Of a DNA stretch of 64,000 nt, positions 43,175 through 52,295 are shown one piece after another. The DNA is from Candidatus Bathyarchaeota archaeon. Its GTDB lineage: Archaea > Thermoproteota > Bathyarchaeia > Bathyarchaeales > Bathycorpusculaceae. How positions within the stretch are numbered: position 1 is the first letter of the stretch; each line of letters begins with the position of its first letter. The stretch is taken from the NCBI GenBank assembly GCA_026014595.1, contig JAOZHY010000048.1:248001-312000 (forward strand), given 5' to 3'. A program made the position numbers and the translations under genes. The notes beneath the pieces are model-generated. The model was not told the DNA's origin, ran no database searches, and saw only the letters and a list, made by a program, of their open reading frames with translations.

Positions 43175-43381
43175 TTAAAAGGGACTGAAAACGCGCATCA
43201 CAACTGTGACCAAAAAACCCAAGCCACAGCCAATAGCCACAATCCTCAAAATCTTCTTGTCAATAGCAACTCTTGTGGCAAAATTCTGTGAAGCATACAG
43301 CGACTCAGACGTTATCAAGAGTATTATAGCCGTTACGGCGAGCCACAAACTGATGTCAGATAGAGATAAAGGAAAGTGCAT
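43175..43381 (-). CDS. Two-helix small membrane protein
   Basis: 68 residues from ATG 43381 (MHFPLSLSDISLWL), eight bases after the stop of the upstream membrane protein gene. Two membrane helices are clear (LWLAVTAIILLITSE and IVAIGCGLGFLVTVVM). The frame is open to 43495, but that part overlaps the other gene and looks non-coding. The protein's function is unknown. Confidence 0.6.
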   Translation of the reverse strand: MHFPLSLSDISLWLAVTAIILLITSESLYASQNFATRVAIDKKILRIVAIGCGLGFLVTVVMRVFSPF

Positions 43382-43389
43382 GCACAACT

Positions 43390-44166
43390 TCACCCTTGCA
43401 TAAAGCGGTAAAGAACGTCGATGGTTAAACCGTCTGATGACAATTTTTGCTCCTGAACCGTGACCGGCTTGCCAGAAGTTTTCGCCAATGCACAAGCCAC
43501 AGCGCTCACAACTGGGCTGCCAAGAAGGTAGATGCTTTTTGAAGCGTTTTCACTGCCGTATAAATCCGCGAACAAGGAATCAGATATTTTCATGGTAACC
43601 TCGTTCTGAAACAGCTTCACTTCCATTGCATCTGCCAGATTCAACTCTTCAGTGATGAAACGAGGCAAGGCTATGCATAAGTCTGCCAGGTCTATCTTTG
43701 TTAAGTCAAGGCGCATCTGTTTTTCAATCGATGCCAGAAGACCTAAACCTGGCGGAGCCACAAGCACGCCCTTCTGCTTTTTAAGGAGAAATCTTCCTTC
43801 AGCCATCTCGTCAAGCGACGGCGTGACAGCCTCGTTCCCAGCTGAAATGAAAACCACCATCTCCTTTAAGCCCTTCAAATGTTCGGGAAGGTAAGCATCT
43901 TTAGGGTAAGGTGGCACGTAGTATGCTTTGCCCTCGTATGCAAAGTCTTTGATTATACGGTCGATCGTAGCGTACTGCGCGGTTGCTGTAGTCTGCAGTA
44001 AGCTGCCTTTAACATACTTCACTGGACGCGTAAGAAGGAAAATGGCACCCCAAAACGTCAAACCCAGACCTATAAACGCCAAAACCTGAGAATTGTAAAC
44101 GAATGAATAGCTTAGCGATAGTATCCCCGGGACGAGAAGCGCCACAGCAATCCCAACTGCCCTCAA
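43390..44166 (-). CDS. Membrane-anchored hypothetical protein
   Basis: 258 residues. Two N-terminal membrane helices (about 5-22 and 27-46) are followed by a soluble domain of about 200 residues with KAYYVPPYPKDAYLPEHLKGL, GVLVAPPGLGLLASIEKQ and a C-terminal PVVSAVACALAKTSGKPVTV. I believe the sequence belongs to an uncharacterised archaeal group but cannot name it. It forms a likely two-gene operon with 43175-43381. Confidence 0.65.
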   Translation of the reverse strand: MRAVGIAVALLVPGILSLSYSFVYNSQVLAFIGLGLTFWGAIFLLTRPVKYVKGSLLQTTATAQYATIDRIIKDFAYEGKAYYVPPYPKDAYLPEHLKGLKEMVVFISAGNEAVTPSLDEMAEGRFLLKKQKGVLVAPPGLGLLASIEKQMRLDLTKIDLADLCIALPRFITEELNLADAMEVKLFQNEVTMKISDSLFADLYGSENASKSIYLLGSPVVSAVACALAKTSGKPVTVQEQKLSSDGLTIDVLYRFMQG

Positions 44167-44329
44167 AGCCTATATACCGCCCATACCCGTAATTCGCCAG
44201 TTTTGTTGGAATCAAAAGCAAATGCCCTTCTTTAACATTTCTAGATAATTAAAGTTGCCATTTAAGGTGTGCTTTCCAAAAAGAGAAAAAGGAAGGATTT
44301 GCTGTAAAGGCAGCGTCGTCACTGAATTG

Positions 44330-44557
44330 TTAAGGCCAGTTACATGGGCAGCCGAAGTTATTGTATTCGTCCAGTTGCGTGGCTAAGGATAGAATTGACT
44401 CACGCGTGCCATAGCTGAACTGATTTGTAACGAGGGTTATAAGCTGTGCAGTTGCAACGGGATAATTGCCACCAAAAACTACAGAATCCAGCAAAGCCAC
44501 AGTAGCACTGCGCGCCAAGATGCCTTTTGCGCCGTTTATCCCTGAACTTTTAAGGCA
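44330..44557 (-). pseudogene. Possible C-terminal remnant of a surface protein
   Basis: After a stop at about 44560 the frame reads to 44330 with a helical, protein-like sequence (ILARSATVALLDSVVFGGNY, LITLVTNQFSYGTRE, CPCNWP end). There is no ATG; TTG 44518 is the only start. It may be the degraded end of a gene whose N-terminus is gone, just downstream of the flippase. A small protein from TTG is the alternative. Confidence 0.3.
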
Positions 44558-44566
44558 TTAACTGGT

Positions 44567-46180
44567 CTATTTTGTTGTAGGAGTGCGAAATTGATTTTCT
44601 GAAACATGGCGTAGCCTCAACATTTTCTGCAATAGACCGAGCGGAATCTCGAGTATTTTGGAAACTATACCCAAGCCTGAAAACATGGCTCTAAGGTTAT
44701 CGATGTCTTTTTGGTTAATTGCGCCGATTAAGGGAGCAACGACTAAGAAGGCACTCAGATAGATTACGATACCAACCGCCAACGATACCCATGTGGCAAC
44801 GTTCAAGAGAACTACAATAAAATATGTGCTTGCTGCGGCGATAGTTGACGCTAGAAAAATCTTGGCGGTAGCGCCGAAGTCTGCCTTGGTGTCATAACGC
44901 TTCCAAGCGAGATACAGACCTATCACCATGCTGGGTATCCCTGAAACAAGAGCCGCTAGGATTGCTCCAATCACTCCTAGCTGCGGGATGAGCACGAAAC
45001 CTAAGGGTACACCGACTGAAAGCGTTAACACATTTAGCTTCATGAGCAGCGTTGTGTCGCCTAAGCCAGAAAAGAGGCTCCATATGCTAGAGCTGCCCAA
45101 GACCGCGAATAAATTGCCTACCACGTACAATGATAGGAAAAGGGGAGCAGACAGCCATTTGTCGGCATAAATCGTACCTATAAGAGGCTTGGACAGCACA
45201 ATCAGCGCCATGGTCGCAGGCACCAAGAAAAGGGTGGTGTACTTGACTGAGGATGCGAAAACGGTCTTGAGAAGCTGCTGGTCAGTTTTAGAGTTGAGCT
45301 TTGAGAAGGCAGGGAACAAAACGGTAGATATTGGAATAGTGAAGAATGTGAGCAAAACTGCGAAATTTATGGCGACTCTGTAGTTGCCTATTGTTGCAAA
45401 ATCGACGACTGAAGCCATTATGAACCAGTAGAATTGAGGCAATAGTCCTGCTAGGATGCTGGCAAGCGCAAGAGGAATACCATAGGTGAGCATCGGCTTC
45501 AGTGTTCGGAAGATTGAAAAGTCCTCTTTGCCTGCAGGATCCGTTTTTTTGTAAATGGCAAAATACACCATTGCTAACGCGATTATGCTGGTTGCTAGTG
45601 ATGAGAAAGTGAATCCGAGTACGGCGCCCGTAGCACCGTATCCTAGATAAACAAGAGATGTGGATAACACGCCCTGTGTTGCTGCTTGACAAATCATGGT
45701 GAGCGAATTTAGCCCCATGCGTTCGAAACCTACAAAGATGGATTGGGTCGCTGTAAGGAGTGCGGTTGATAAAACTGTGATTGAGGTAAGAGTTATTAGA
45801 AACGCGGATTCTGGTGTGCCAAAAACCACGGACGCTAAAAAGTTTGCTATAGCCAACAAAAGCAGCGCCAGTGCAAAGCCAGTTGCAGCCTCAAAGGTCA
45901 GCCCAGCAATAATGATTTTGCGAAGTTCACCTGTTCTATTTTCAGCCCTGAATTGGGCGCAGTATTTTATTATTGCAGATCCTACGCCCCAGTCCTGAAA
46001 TAATATAATCGTAGTTGAAGGAACCAACGCGATGCTGTATAATCCGTAGTCACTTTCCAGAATGAAAACTGTTAAGATTATTGTACTAATGGCTAATGTA
46101 ACGGTGGAGACTATTTTCCCCACAAACAGGCGGAAACTGCCAGTAGCAGAGTCTTTGCCCATTCTTAACGCTTTGTCCAT
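44567..46180 (-). CDS. Polysaccharide flippase (MOP/Wzx-like)
   Basis: 537 residues with about 14 membrane helices. It belongs to the oligosaccharide flippase superfamily: FRLFVGKIVSTVTLAISTIIL starts helix 1, then FQDWGVGSAIIKYCAQ, FVGFERMGLNSL, ISTVLFPAFSKLN and LWSLFSGLGDTTLLMKLN in its conserved positions. It would move lipid-linked glycans across the membrane, which fits the glycosyltransferase island to its right. It is the leftmost clear member of that island. ATG 46162 is an alternative start. Confidence 0.88.
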   Translation of the reverse strand: MDKALRMGKDSATGSFRLFVGKIVSTVTLAISTIILTVFILESDYGLYSIALVPSTTIILFQDWGVGSAIIKYCAQFRAENRTGELRKIIIAGLTFEAATGFALALLLLAIANFLASVVFGTPESAFLITLTSITVLSTALLTATQSIFVGFERMGLNSLTMICQAATQGVLSTSLVYLGYGATGAVLGFTFSSLATSIIALAMVYFAIYKKTDPAGKEDFSIFRTLKPMLTYGIPLALASILAGLLPQFYWFIMASVVDFATIGNYRVAINFAVLLTFFTIPISTVLFPAFSKLNSKTDQQLLKTVFASSVKYTTLFLVPATMALIVLSKPLIGTIYADKWLSAPLFLSLYVVGNLFAVLGSSSIWSLFSGLGDTTLLMKLNVLTLSVGVPLGFVLIPQLGVIGAILAALVSGIPSMVIGLYLAWKRYDTKADFGATAKIFLASTIAAASTYFIVVLLNVATWVSLAVGIVIYLSAFLVVAPLIGAINQKDIDNLRAMFSGLGIVSKILEIPLGLLQKMLRLRHVSENQFRTPTTK

Positions 46181-46315
46181 AGTAGCATCGTCACCAAAAT
46201 ATCAACTTACCAGCTCACATTAACCTGCATTGGCTGTCTCAAAATATTTTTTGTTAGCTTCCTGCGCTGAAAAAAAAGGTAAAAGTGAAGTGGCAGCTCT
46301 GCTGCTTTAATTAGA

Positions 46316-49300
46316 TTAGATGTGTGGAACTTGGCTGCTGATAGTTTTCTTTTCAACCATATTCTTCATGAGAGTCTTTTTTTCTCCGCGGAGACGAGGG
46401 GTTATGCGTCGCAGAACTGGAACCGTCAACAATGCAGCCATTATTGTAACAACCATGCTTGTGAGCAGGTTGAACGTTGCAGGGTCTGGTTGTATAGGTT
46501 GAGATGAATCGGGCGGCGAGTTGTTTGGCGGCGCCGGTTGTGGCGTGTCGGGCAGGACGGTGTCTGGTGCTGTGGATTCTGATGTGCTTGGTGGCATAGT
46601 GCTGGGTGTGATTGTTTTAGACGTATCGAGCGTCGTGGTAGTGGGTTGAGATGAATCCAAGATTACTGTGACCTTGTGTGCACTGTGGGGGTAGGTGATT
46701 TGGATTATCCAATAATACTCTGTGCTTGTGGTGCTGTAGTTTATTTCGTTTCCGTCGAGGTAGACTTTCAAAGTGCCAATGTCAGAGAGCAGTGTTTTAG
46801 ACATTGTTACGTTTGTGAAGCCAGTCGTCCCTGAGGTACCGGTCACGGTGAAGCTTAGTATTTTGCTTGCGGAGTTGAATGCCAATTCGGAAATGGTTGA
46901 GTTTGATATCACTGAGAATGGTAAAGATAATACATCCACGAATTGAGGTCCAACGCTGTCATTCATGGCGGTTAGGTTGTATGAAATGTCAAGGACATTA
47001 GAAACACTGAAGGTCACTCCGCCTGTGATGTTTGCTTTGTAGTAGTATTCCCATCGGTTGTTAATTGTGGACCACGACATTGGCAATGTATTCAAATAAA
47101 GAATACCGTGTGTCCCATCAAAAGTAGCATTGTCGTACTCATATTTGGCTTTGAACCATATAGTTGTCGTTTCCCCCAGCGTGATGGGGTTCTTTGTTAT
47201 GCCGCCATCGGTGATCTTTATCTGATCCCAAACAATACTTGGGGTCGGCGCTGTCTGCGTGTAAAGGGTTACACCGCTGCAGTTAACGCCAGTGACGACC
47301 CATGTTTTGCGAGTTATCACAGAAGAAGTGGTGCTTAGGTCTATCCAACCAGTAGTGTTCGTGACGTATTCCGTGTTATTAACATATATGCGTCCTCCAA
47401 TTATGTCAGAGCCATTATTGCTCCACTTAGCATGAAAACCAACATTCTGAACACTGCCAACATCCGTTCTTCTATCACTAACAAACGCGTTGTCTATCAC
47501 AACGTATTCACTACTGTGACTCTCTTCAATGCCCCAGTCTGCGTGCACTGGCTCTGGGTTGACATACTTCGTGACGAAAAGGTCGTCATAACGTGCATGT
47601 TCAGAAGAAGCTGACCAGCTGAAAAGACTCAAAGTGCCATCGATAAAGGTATTATCGGTTCCGCTGATTTCCGTCGGATAAAGCGGAGAAACACTACTTT
47701 TCAACGTGGTTCCATAGAGTTTGAACACAAACGAATACCAGATATTCTGTGAAGGATTTGTAGTCCCTTGACCGGAAATTGTTGTTTCAGTGCCACCTGA
47801 CATTTTTGATATTCTATGGCGATTGTCATAAGCCCATGTACTTATGAAGGCTGCATACCCATTATTCTGCTCATTCGAAGGCTGCCCCCTTACATATGGA
47901 CCGTGCTCAAAATAAGTGCCTGAAATCCATTTCACCTTGACATGCACACTGTTATTTCCGAAATTAAAGTTATTGGCTCGGAGGCGTTGCCCGAAAGCGT
48001 TTGTTTGACTGTCAAGCTCGCCGTTCTGTATTTGCCAGGTTCCGCCAACAGGTGTCCATTTGCTCAAATTTCCACTGAAGTCATCAAAAAACTCGAAAGT
48101 GGCGTTTCCATTGCTTGTTGTTGCCGCATCATTTTTTCCGTAGTAAATATAGATTAAAGAGTTGCCTACGCTGGGTATTTCTGGAACTTTTAGCCAAAGG
48201 GTTGCGCTGTCATTTGGAGATAATTGTTCAATCCAGTAAGGACATTCGACTTCTGAATTAAGGGAGTTATTAAACCAAGTAAAGCGGATATCGCCAAAGT
48301 TGGCTTCACTGCGCCCATTTAGATAGACATTTTCGCCATTGTCTGTTCCATTTCCATAATGTGCTACAAATCTAATTTGATAGTTAAAAAGTTCAGAGGT
48401 TCCTGAGAAGCCCGTCCTGTTTAGATAAACCTCACGGGTGCGCTGATACCATGCCAAACTATTTTCAGTAGTAAACAGATACGCCTCGGTTTTGTCAGAA
48501 TTCAGAAACAGCATCGGGCAAGCGACATCACTACTGAGGATTGGGGAATTAGTGCATTCAACAAATCCTGAAGAAGGAGAGGTAACCGAGAAAAATGCTG
48601 TTGTTTTCCACAATCCATTTTCAAATTCTTCGCCAAGCAACCAGTAAGTGCCGTTATAAAACATTACAGTTGGCGAACCAAAAGGAATGGTCTTACTGAC
48701 AACTATAGAGTCCGTTGCAGAAGACAAGCCTTCAATAGTGGTACTATTTCTGACTTTAAACTGTTCAGTCGAGCCTGAAGCATCATGTGAATACAAGTAC
48801 CATCTGCTGTCAATTGGACTATTCCATATGAACGGGTTCTTCCATTGATTTCCGCCCACCTTTACATTTTCTCTAAATGTGTAGTGAATCCCATCTGTGC
48901 TGATCCATCTTTCCAGAGTCAAATCGGTTCGATCTGTAAGGAACATATGGAATGTTCCATTTACGTACGCGACGCTAGGCCACCTATAATGGAATGCATC
49001 TGGTCCTAAAATTGGATTACCTGAATAAGGTACCCAATAACCTGCGGTATCGTTTGTGTAGTAAAGTCTAATTTCTGTTCCATCAGGGTCTGAATCGTAT
49101 GCCAAGTATTTTTGTAATGCGCCATCAACAATTTTATCGACTGCAACTATTGTTGTGTTGTGTACTGGCTGGAAGACATGCCGCCCTGTAGGATTACCAG
49201 ATATCGTTATCCATGGTTCTGAAACGTCATAGAACCGAGGCGTGGAACTAATTTCACCTTGTGTTATATTATGGGCTTTTCGATATTGCCACCCAGAATA

Positions 49301-49435
49301 AAACCACCCAATTGAACCCGATGAATCTGCTTTAACCTCTGGAAAATTTAAGCCTAAGTTAAAAGCAGAAAGGCTCGATAACAAGATTACAGATAGAATA
49401 CCAATACAAATCAATTTGCTAATTTTCCGATACAT
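46316..49435 (-). CDS. Giant surface protein: beta-propeller, DUF2341 domain, C-terminal anchor
   Basis: 1039 residues from ATG 49435 (GGAG eight bases upstream). A signal peptide (about 1-36) leads into a five-bladed propeller-like region (about 80-340), like GH43/GH32 folds (HYRWPSVAYVNGTFHMFLTD, WKNPFIW, GSPTVMFYNGTYWLLG). A DUF2341 domain follows (about 345-460, IYIYYGKNDAATTSNG). Next are a laminin-G-like jelly roll (FFDDFSGNLSKW), beta-sandwich repeats, a Thr/Pro/Ser stalk and a C-terminal membrane helix with basic tail (about 975-1000). Many N-glycosylation sites occur. It may bind or cleave polysaccharide at the cell surface. Confidence 0.75.
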   Translation of the reverse strand: MYRKISKLICIGILSVILLSSLSAFNLGLNFPEVKADSSGSIGWFYSGWQYRKAHNITQGEISSTPRFYDVSEPWITISGNPTGRHVFQPVHNTTIVAVDKIVDGALQKYLAYDSDPDGTEIRLYYTNDTAGYWVPYSGNPILGPDAFHYRWPSVAYVNGTFHMFLTDRTDLTLERWISTDGIHYTFRENVKVGGNQWKNPFIWNSPIDSRWYLYSHDASGSTEQFKVRNSTTIEGLSSATDSIVVSKTIPFGSPTVMFYNGTYWLLGEEFENGLWKTTAFFSVTSPSSGFVECTNSPILSSDVACPMLFLNSDKTEAYLFTTENSLAWYQRTREVYLNRTGFSGTSELFNYQIRFVAHYGNGTDNGENVYLNGRSEANFGDIRFTWFNNSLNSEVECPYWIEQLSPNDSATLWLKVPEIPSVGNSLIYIYYGKNDAATTSNGNATFEFFDDFSGNLSKWTPVGGTWQIQNGELDSQTNAFGQRLRANNFNFGNNSVHVKVKWISGTYFEHGPYVRGQPSNEQNNGYAAFISTWAYDNRHRISKMSGGTETTISGQGTTNPSQNIWYSFVFKLYGTTLKSSVSPLYPTEISGTDNTFIDGTLSLFSWSASSEHARYDDLFVTKYVNPEPVHADWGIEESHSSEYVVIDNAFVSDRRTDVGSVQNVGFHAKWSNNGSDIIGGRIYVNNTEYVTNTTGWIDLSTTSSVITRKTWVVTGVNCSGVTLYTQTAPTPSIVWDQIKITDGGITKNPITLGETTTIWFKAKYEYDNATFDGTHGILYLNTLPMSWSTINNRWEYYYKANITGGVTFSVSNVLDISYNLTAMNDSVGPQFVDVLSLPFSVISNSTISELAFNSASKILSFTVTGTSGTTGFTNVTMSKTLLSDIGTLKVYLDGNEINYSTTSTEYYWIIQITYPHSAHKVTVILDSSQPTTTTLDTSKTITPSTMPPSTSESTAPDTVLPDTPQPAPPNNSPPDSSQPIQPDPATFNLLTSMVVTIMAALLTVPVLRRITPRLRGEKKTLMKNMVEKKTISSQVPHI

Positions 49436-49618
49436 AATTCGCTCTCCTTTCATCCAGTCAAACACGCATATCCTTTATAAGTTTTCATGAATCGCAACTA
49501 TAGAGGAATATTCCATTGCGCCAGCGACGCCGATGCATCAAGAAGTAACATACGCTAGGATAATAGGGGTAGCAATAGGAAATAGGCAAATTTACGCGAT
49601 ACTCCATAAATTACCCCT

Positions 49619-50409
49619 TCAAACGTCGAAGAAATTTTCACCATACCATACCCGTGTTCTCTTGAAGTTCTTGACTTTAATAATGTTGTCATATGACAAT
49701 TCCACTATTACTTTCGGCTTGTGTTTATCGATAGTGCCTTTGAGACCAGAAATAACTTCCCGTTCAACTCCCTCGACATCAATTTTTACCCAATCAACCC
49801 CATCAAGGCGATAGTCGGTAATCACCCTATCCATCGGCCGAGCGCGAACTGGGTACCAACCCAAGTTCCAATTAATTTTCGTGCTATGATGCCCGCCAAC
49901 ATTTCCAACAAATAACTTCAGCTCGCTTTCTGTGTTCCATGCTGCCATGTTGAGCGCAGTCACGTTGCGTATATTGTTAAGTTGTATGTTTCTTTCCAAA
50001 GCACTATAGTTAACTGGATTAGTCTCGATAGCTAATACTGCACCGTTATCTCCAACAAGCTGAGCAGTTTTTAAGGTGTATTTGCCTATATGCGCTCCAA
50101 CATCAACTACCACTTCGCCCCTCGCTGGGTTGAACCATGGTATCATAAAACTTTCAAACTCATTAATTATGTCAAAAATTTCTCGATCGACCAGAGCATA
50201 TGCTATTCCATTACTTTTAATGACAACACTTCTCCAGAAAGTTTCAATTACACGTTCTATAACCCTAAAACCAAAAAATGCTGAAACCGCATAGGAATTG
50301 ATTCTAGTATTGCTATAGTCAGCAACTTTAGTTTGTCTTCTGCTGAATTCCCGTAACTATTTAGCTTGCACCGGGCTATCAAGTATTCGGCGAAATCTCT
50401 CACTATCAT
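49619..50409 (-). CDS. FkbM-family methyltransferase, -1 frameshift
   Basis: The intact C-terminal 175 residues contain GEVVVDVGAHIGKYTLK (SAM site), LAIETNPVNYSALERN, LNMAAWN and DWVKIDVEGVEREVISGL, the FkbM signature. The N-terminal part is in another frame: from ATG 50409 it reads MIVRDFAEYLIARCKL, LLTIAILESIPMRF, then must slip at the 6-base homopolymer 50273-50278 to continue FFGFRVIERVIETFW and VVIKSNGIAYALVDRE. One added base restores a full 263-residue protein. FkbM enzymes methylate sugar hydroxyls. This may be a sequence error, decay or slippage. Confidence 0.75.
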
Positions 50410-51077
50410 TCATTAATCACCAGTCTAATGTTTTTTTGAGAATACTCCAAAGATTGCAGTAAAACATGCAAACCCTTATCCAGAGTTATCCTTCCGACAA
50501 ACAACAGAAGATTATCTTTCTTTTCTACGCTAGGCTTCAAAACGGCTGCATCAACTCCATTCGGGGAGAAAACTGATTTTGTTTTCTGGCAACCCTATTT
50601 CAACAAGTTCGTCTTTCATTTGATTCGTTAGGCTTATATATAAATCGGCTATGTGCTTCAAGATAAATCTGCCAAGAAAATATCTCTTAAAAAAAGCAAT
50701 ATCTAAGCCATAAAAGTAAAATATCTTCTGCTTTTTTGAAAAGTAAGAAAAAAGCGGTAAACTGAAGTCCCATGGAAATGCACAATGTCATAATCTTTGA
50801 ACAAAATTAGTAAACCTGCTGGGCAAAAGATTCACGTCCGTTGTGTTGCGCCTTGAGTGAGGGAATGGCATCCCATTGAAGCCAGCAGTCTTGAAAACAT
50901 GAAAACTATCTCAGGATATTTCCAGTCTATTGTGCCGCTCGGGTTTCCACACCTTGTCCATGTTAAACGTCAACACATCCATGTGTATTCCGATTTGGTT
51001 TAGATCAAGCGTAAGGCGACGTGCGAAAATCATCTTCCAAAAAGTTCTCCAAAAAATTAAGAACGTAGCCAAACTCT
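50406..51077 (-). pseudogene. Decayed, truncated GT4 glycosyltransferase
   Basis: Reading the minus strand across frames gives clear GT4 homology: MIFARRLTLDLNQIG, VDVLTFNMDKVW-like (here MDVLTFNMDKVWKP), FKTAGFNGMPFPHSRRN, YDIVHFHGTSV, FYFYGLDIAFFKRYFLGRF, ADLYISLTNQMKDELVE, PNGVDAAVLKP and LLLFVGRITLDKGLHVLLQS. It is broken by an in-frame TGA (50911-50913) and frame changes near 50800, 50760 (AAA) and at GGGG 50563-50566. It then ends abruptly at about 50418, where the second Rossmann half should continue. It is a true pseudogene beside FkbM. Confidence 0.75.
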
Positions 51078-52217
51078 TTAAACTATACTCTTTAAAATTT
51101 TTTCAATCATATCGACTCGCTTTTCCCAAGAATTATTTTTAGCAAAATTGAGCCGTCTCACTATAGTCGATTTTTCTTCCGGTTCGCTGATTTCATTAAC
51201 GGCGGCTTCTACTTTTTTAATAAAATCTTCATCGTTTTCTCCAATATAAACTACATCAGCAGAAACATTACTGTATACTTCAGGTAGTGCTGTTGAAACT
51301 ACAGGTTTTCCGGCGGCCAAATACTCATACATTTTTATTGGACTTGAAGCAACGGTCAAATCATTAATTTTGAATGGAATTAAGCAAACGTCCATGCAAG
51401 ACAAATATTGCGGGAGCAATTCGTATTTTTTAGTTCCAATTGCGAAAATATTAGGATACCGTTTCAGATCATTTAGACCATAATATACTGGACCAACAAG
51501 CAAAATAGAATAGTCCTTATGTAGCTCAGCTAATTTACAAATTAAATCAATGTTGACCCAGTCCCAAACAGCTCCAATGAAACCGATTATAGGACTCTTA
51601 AGATTTTTGATTTCAAGAGGTTTCTCATGAATGCGCATTGCATTGTTAAAGTGTCTGTAATCTGCTCCATTTGGAATGTAGAAACACTTTGGATTAATCT
51701 CCGAGATTCTTGCGTGAAGTTGTTTAGAAACGGTGAGGATAGTTGCAGATTCGTGAATTAGTTTCCTTTCAGCTTCTACAACTGCGAACCGATTAGGCAC
51801 GCCTGGGAAAGATGAATGGTCATCGACGCAATCATAAATTATTTTTGCGCCAATAGATCGGGAAGCTTTTAACAAAAAAGCATCATTTGGATTATAAAAA
51901 AATATCACATCAGGTCTAAAACCGAATTTTTTGAGATATATCATAAAAAGAAAAGAAGCAAATTTGTCTGTAAAAAACCGAAGCTTTCCTCTAAATGGAG
52001 GAACAAACAGATGTGCCACCATTAGCTTTTCTGTGAGTTTTCTTGATATAAAGAAACTTTTTTCCTGGCGAAGCCGTTTGAATGTTGATGGATTTAAACT
52101 AATTGGGCTATGAAAATAAAGAACATTATGGCCTCTATTTGCTAATCTAAATGCTATCTGATGCGGTCTTTGCCATAAGAAATTCCAGTGCATCGAAGTT
52201 AGAATTATGATATTCAA
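51078..52217 (-). CDS. GT4-family glycosyltransferase (TuaH-like)
   Basis: 379 residues with the GT-B fold. The N-terminal half has LTSMHWNFLWQRPHQIAFRL, typical of TuaH-type enzymes, and KIIYDCVDDHSSFPG. The C-terminal half has SPIIGFIGAVWDWVNIDLI, ILLVGPVYYG and the donor site IPFKINDLTVASSPIKMYEYLAAGKPVVST. It transfers an activated sugar to the surface glycan. It is intact, unlike the GT4 remnant next to it, with which it does not overlap. Confidence 0.9.
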   Translation of the reverse strand: MNIIILTSMHWNFLWQRPHQIAFRLANRGHNVLYFHSPISLNPSTFKRLRQEKSFFISRKLTEKLMVAHLFVPPFRGKLRFFTDKFASFLFMIYLKKFGFRPDVIFFYNPNDAFLLKASRSIGAKIIYDCVDDHSSFPGVPNRFAVVEAERKLIHESATILTVSKQLHARISEINPKCFYIPNGADYRHFNNAMRIHEKPLEIKNLKSPIIGFIGAVWDWVNIDLICKLAELHKDYSILLVGPVYYGLNDLKRYPNIFAIGTKKYELLPQYLSCMDVCLIPFKINDLTVASSPIKMYEYLAAGKPVVSTALPEVYSNVSADVVYIGENDEDFIKKVEAAVNEISEPEEKSTIVRRLNFAKNNSWEKRVDMIEKILKSIV

Positions 52218-52295
52218 TACAAAACACCACTTTAAATGCTTGTCTCATAGGCACAAATGGAGTAGGTCGAAGAATTTAAATTTAAACAGTCATAC

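Noticed and set aside
46316-49465. Start at 49465 for the giant surface protein
   Set aside because: ATG 49435 has GGAG at the right distance and begins a normal signal peptide; the extra ten residues do not.
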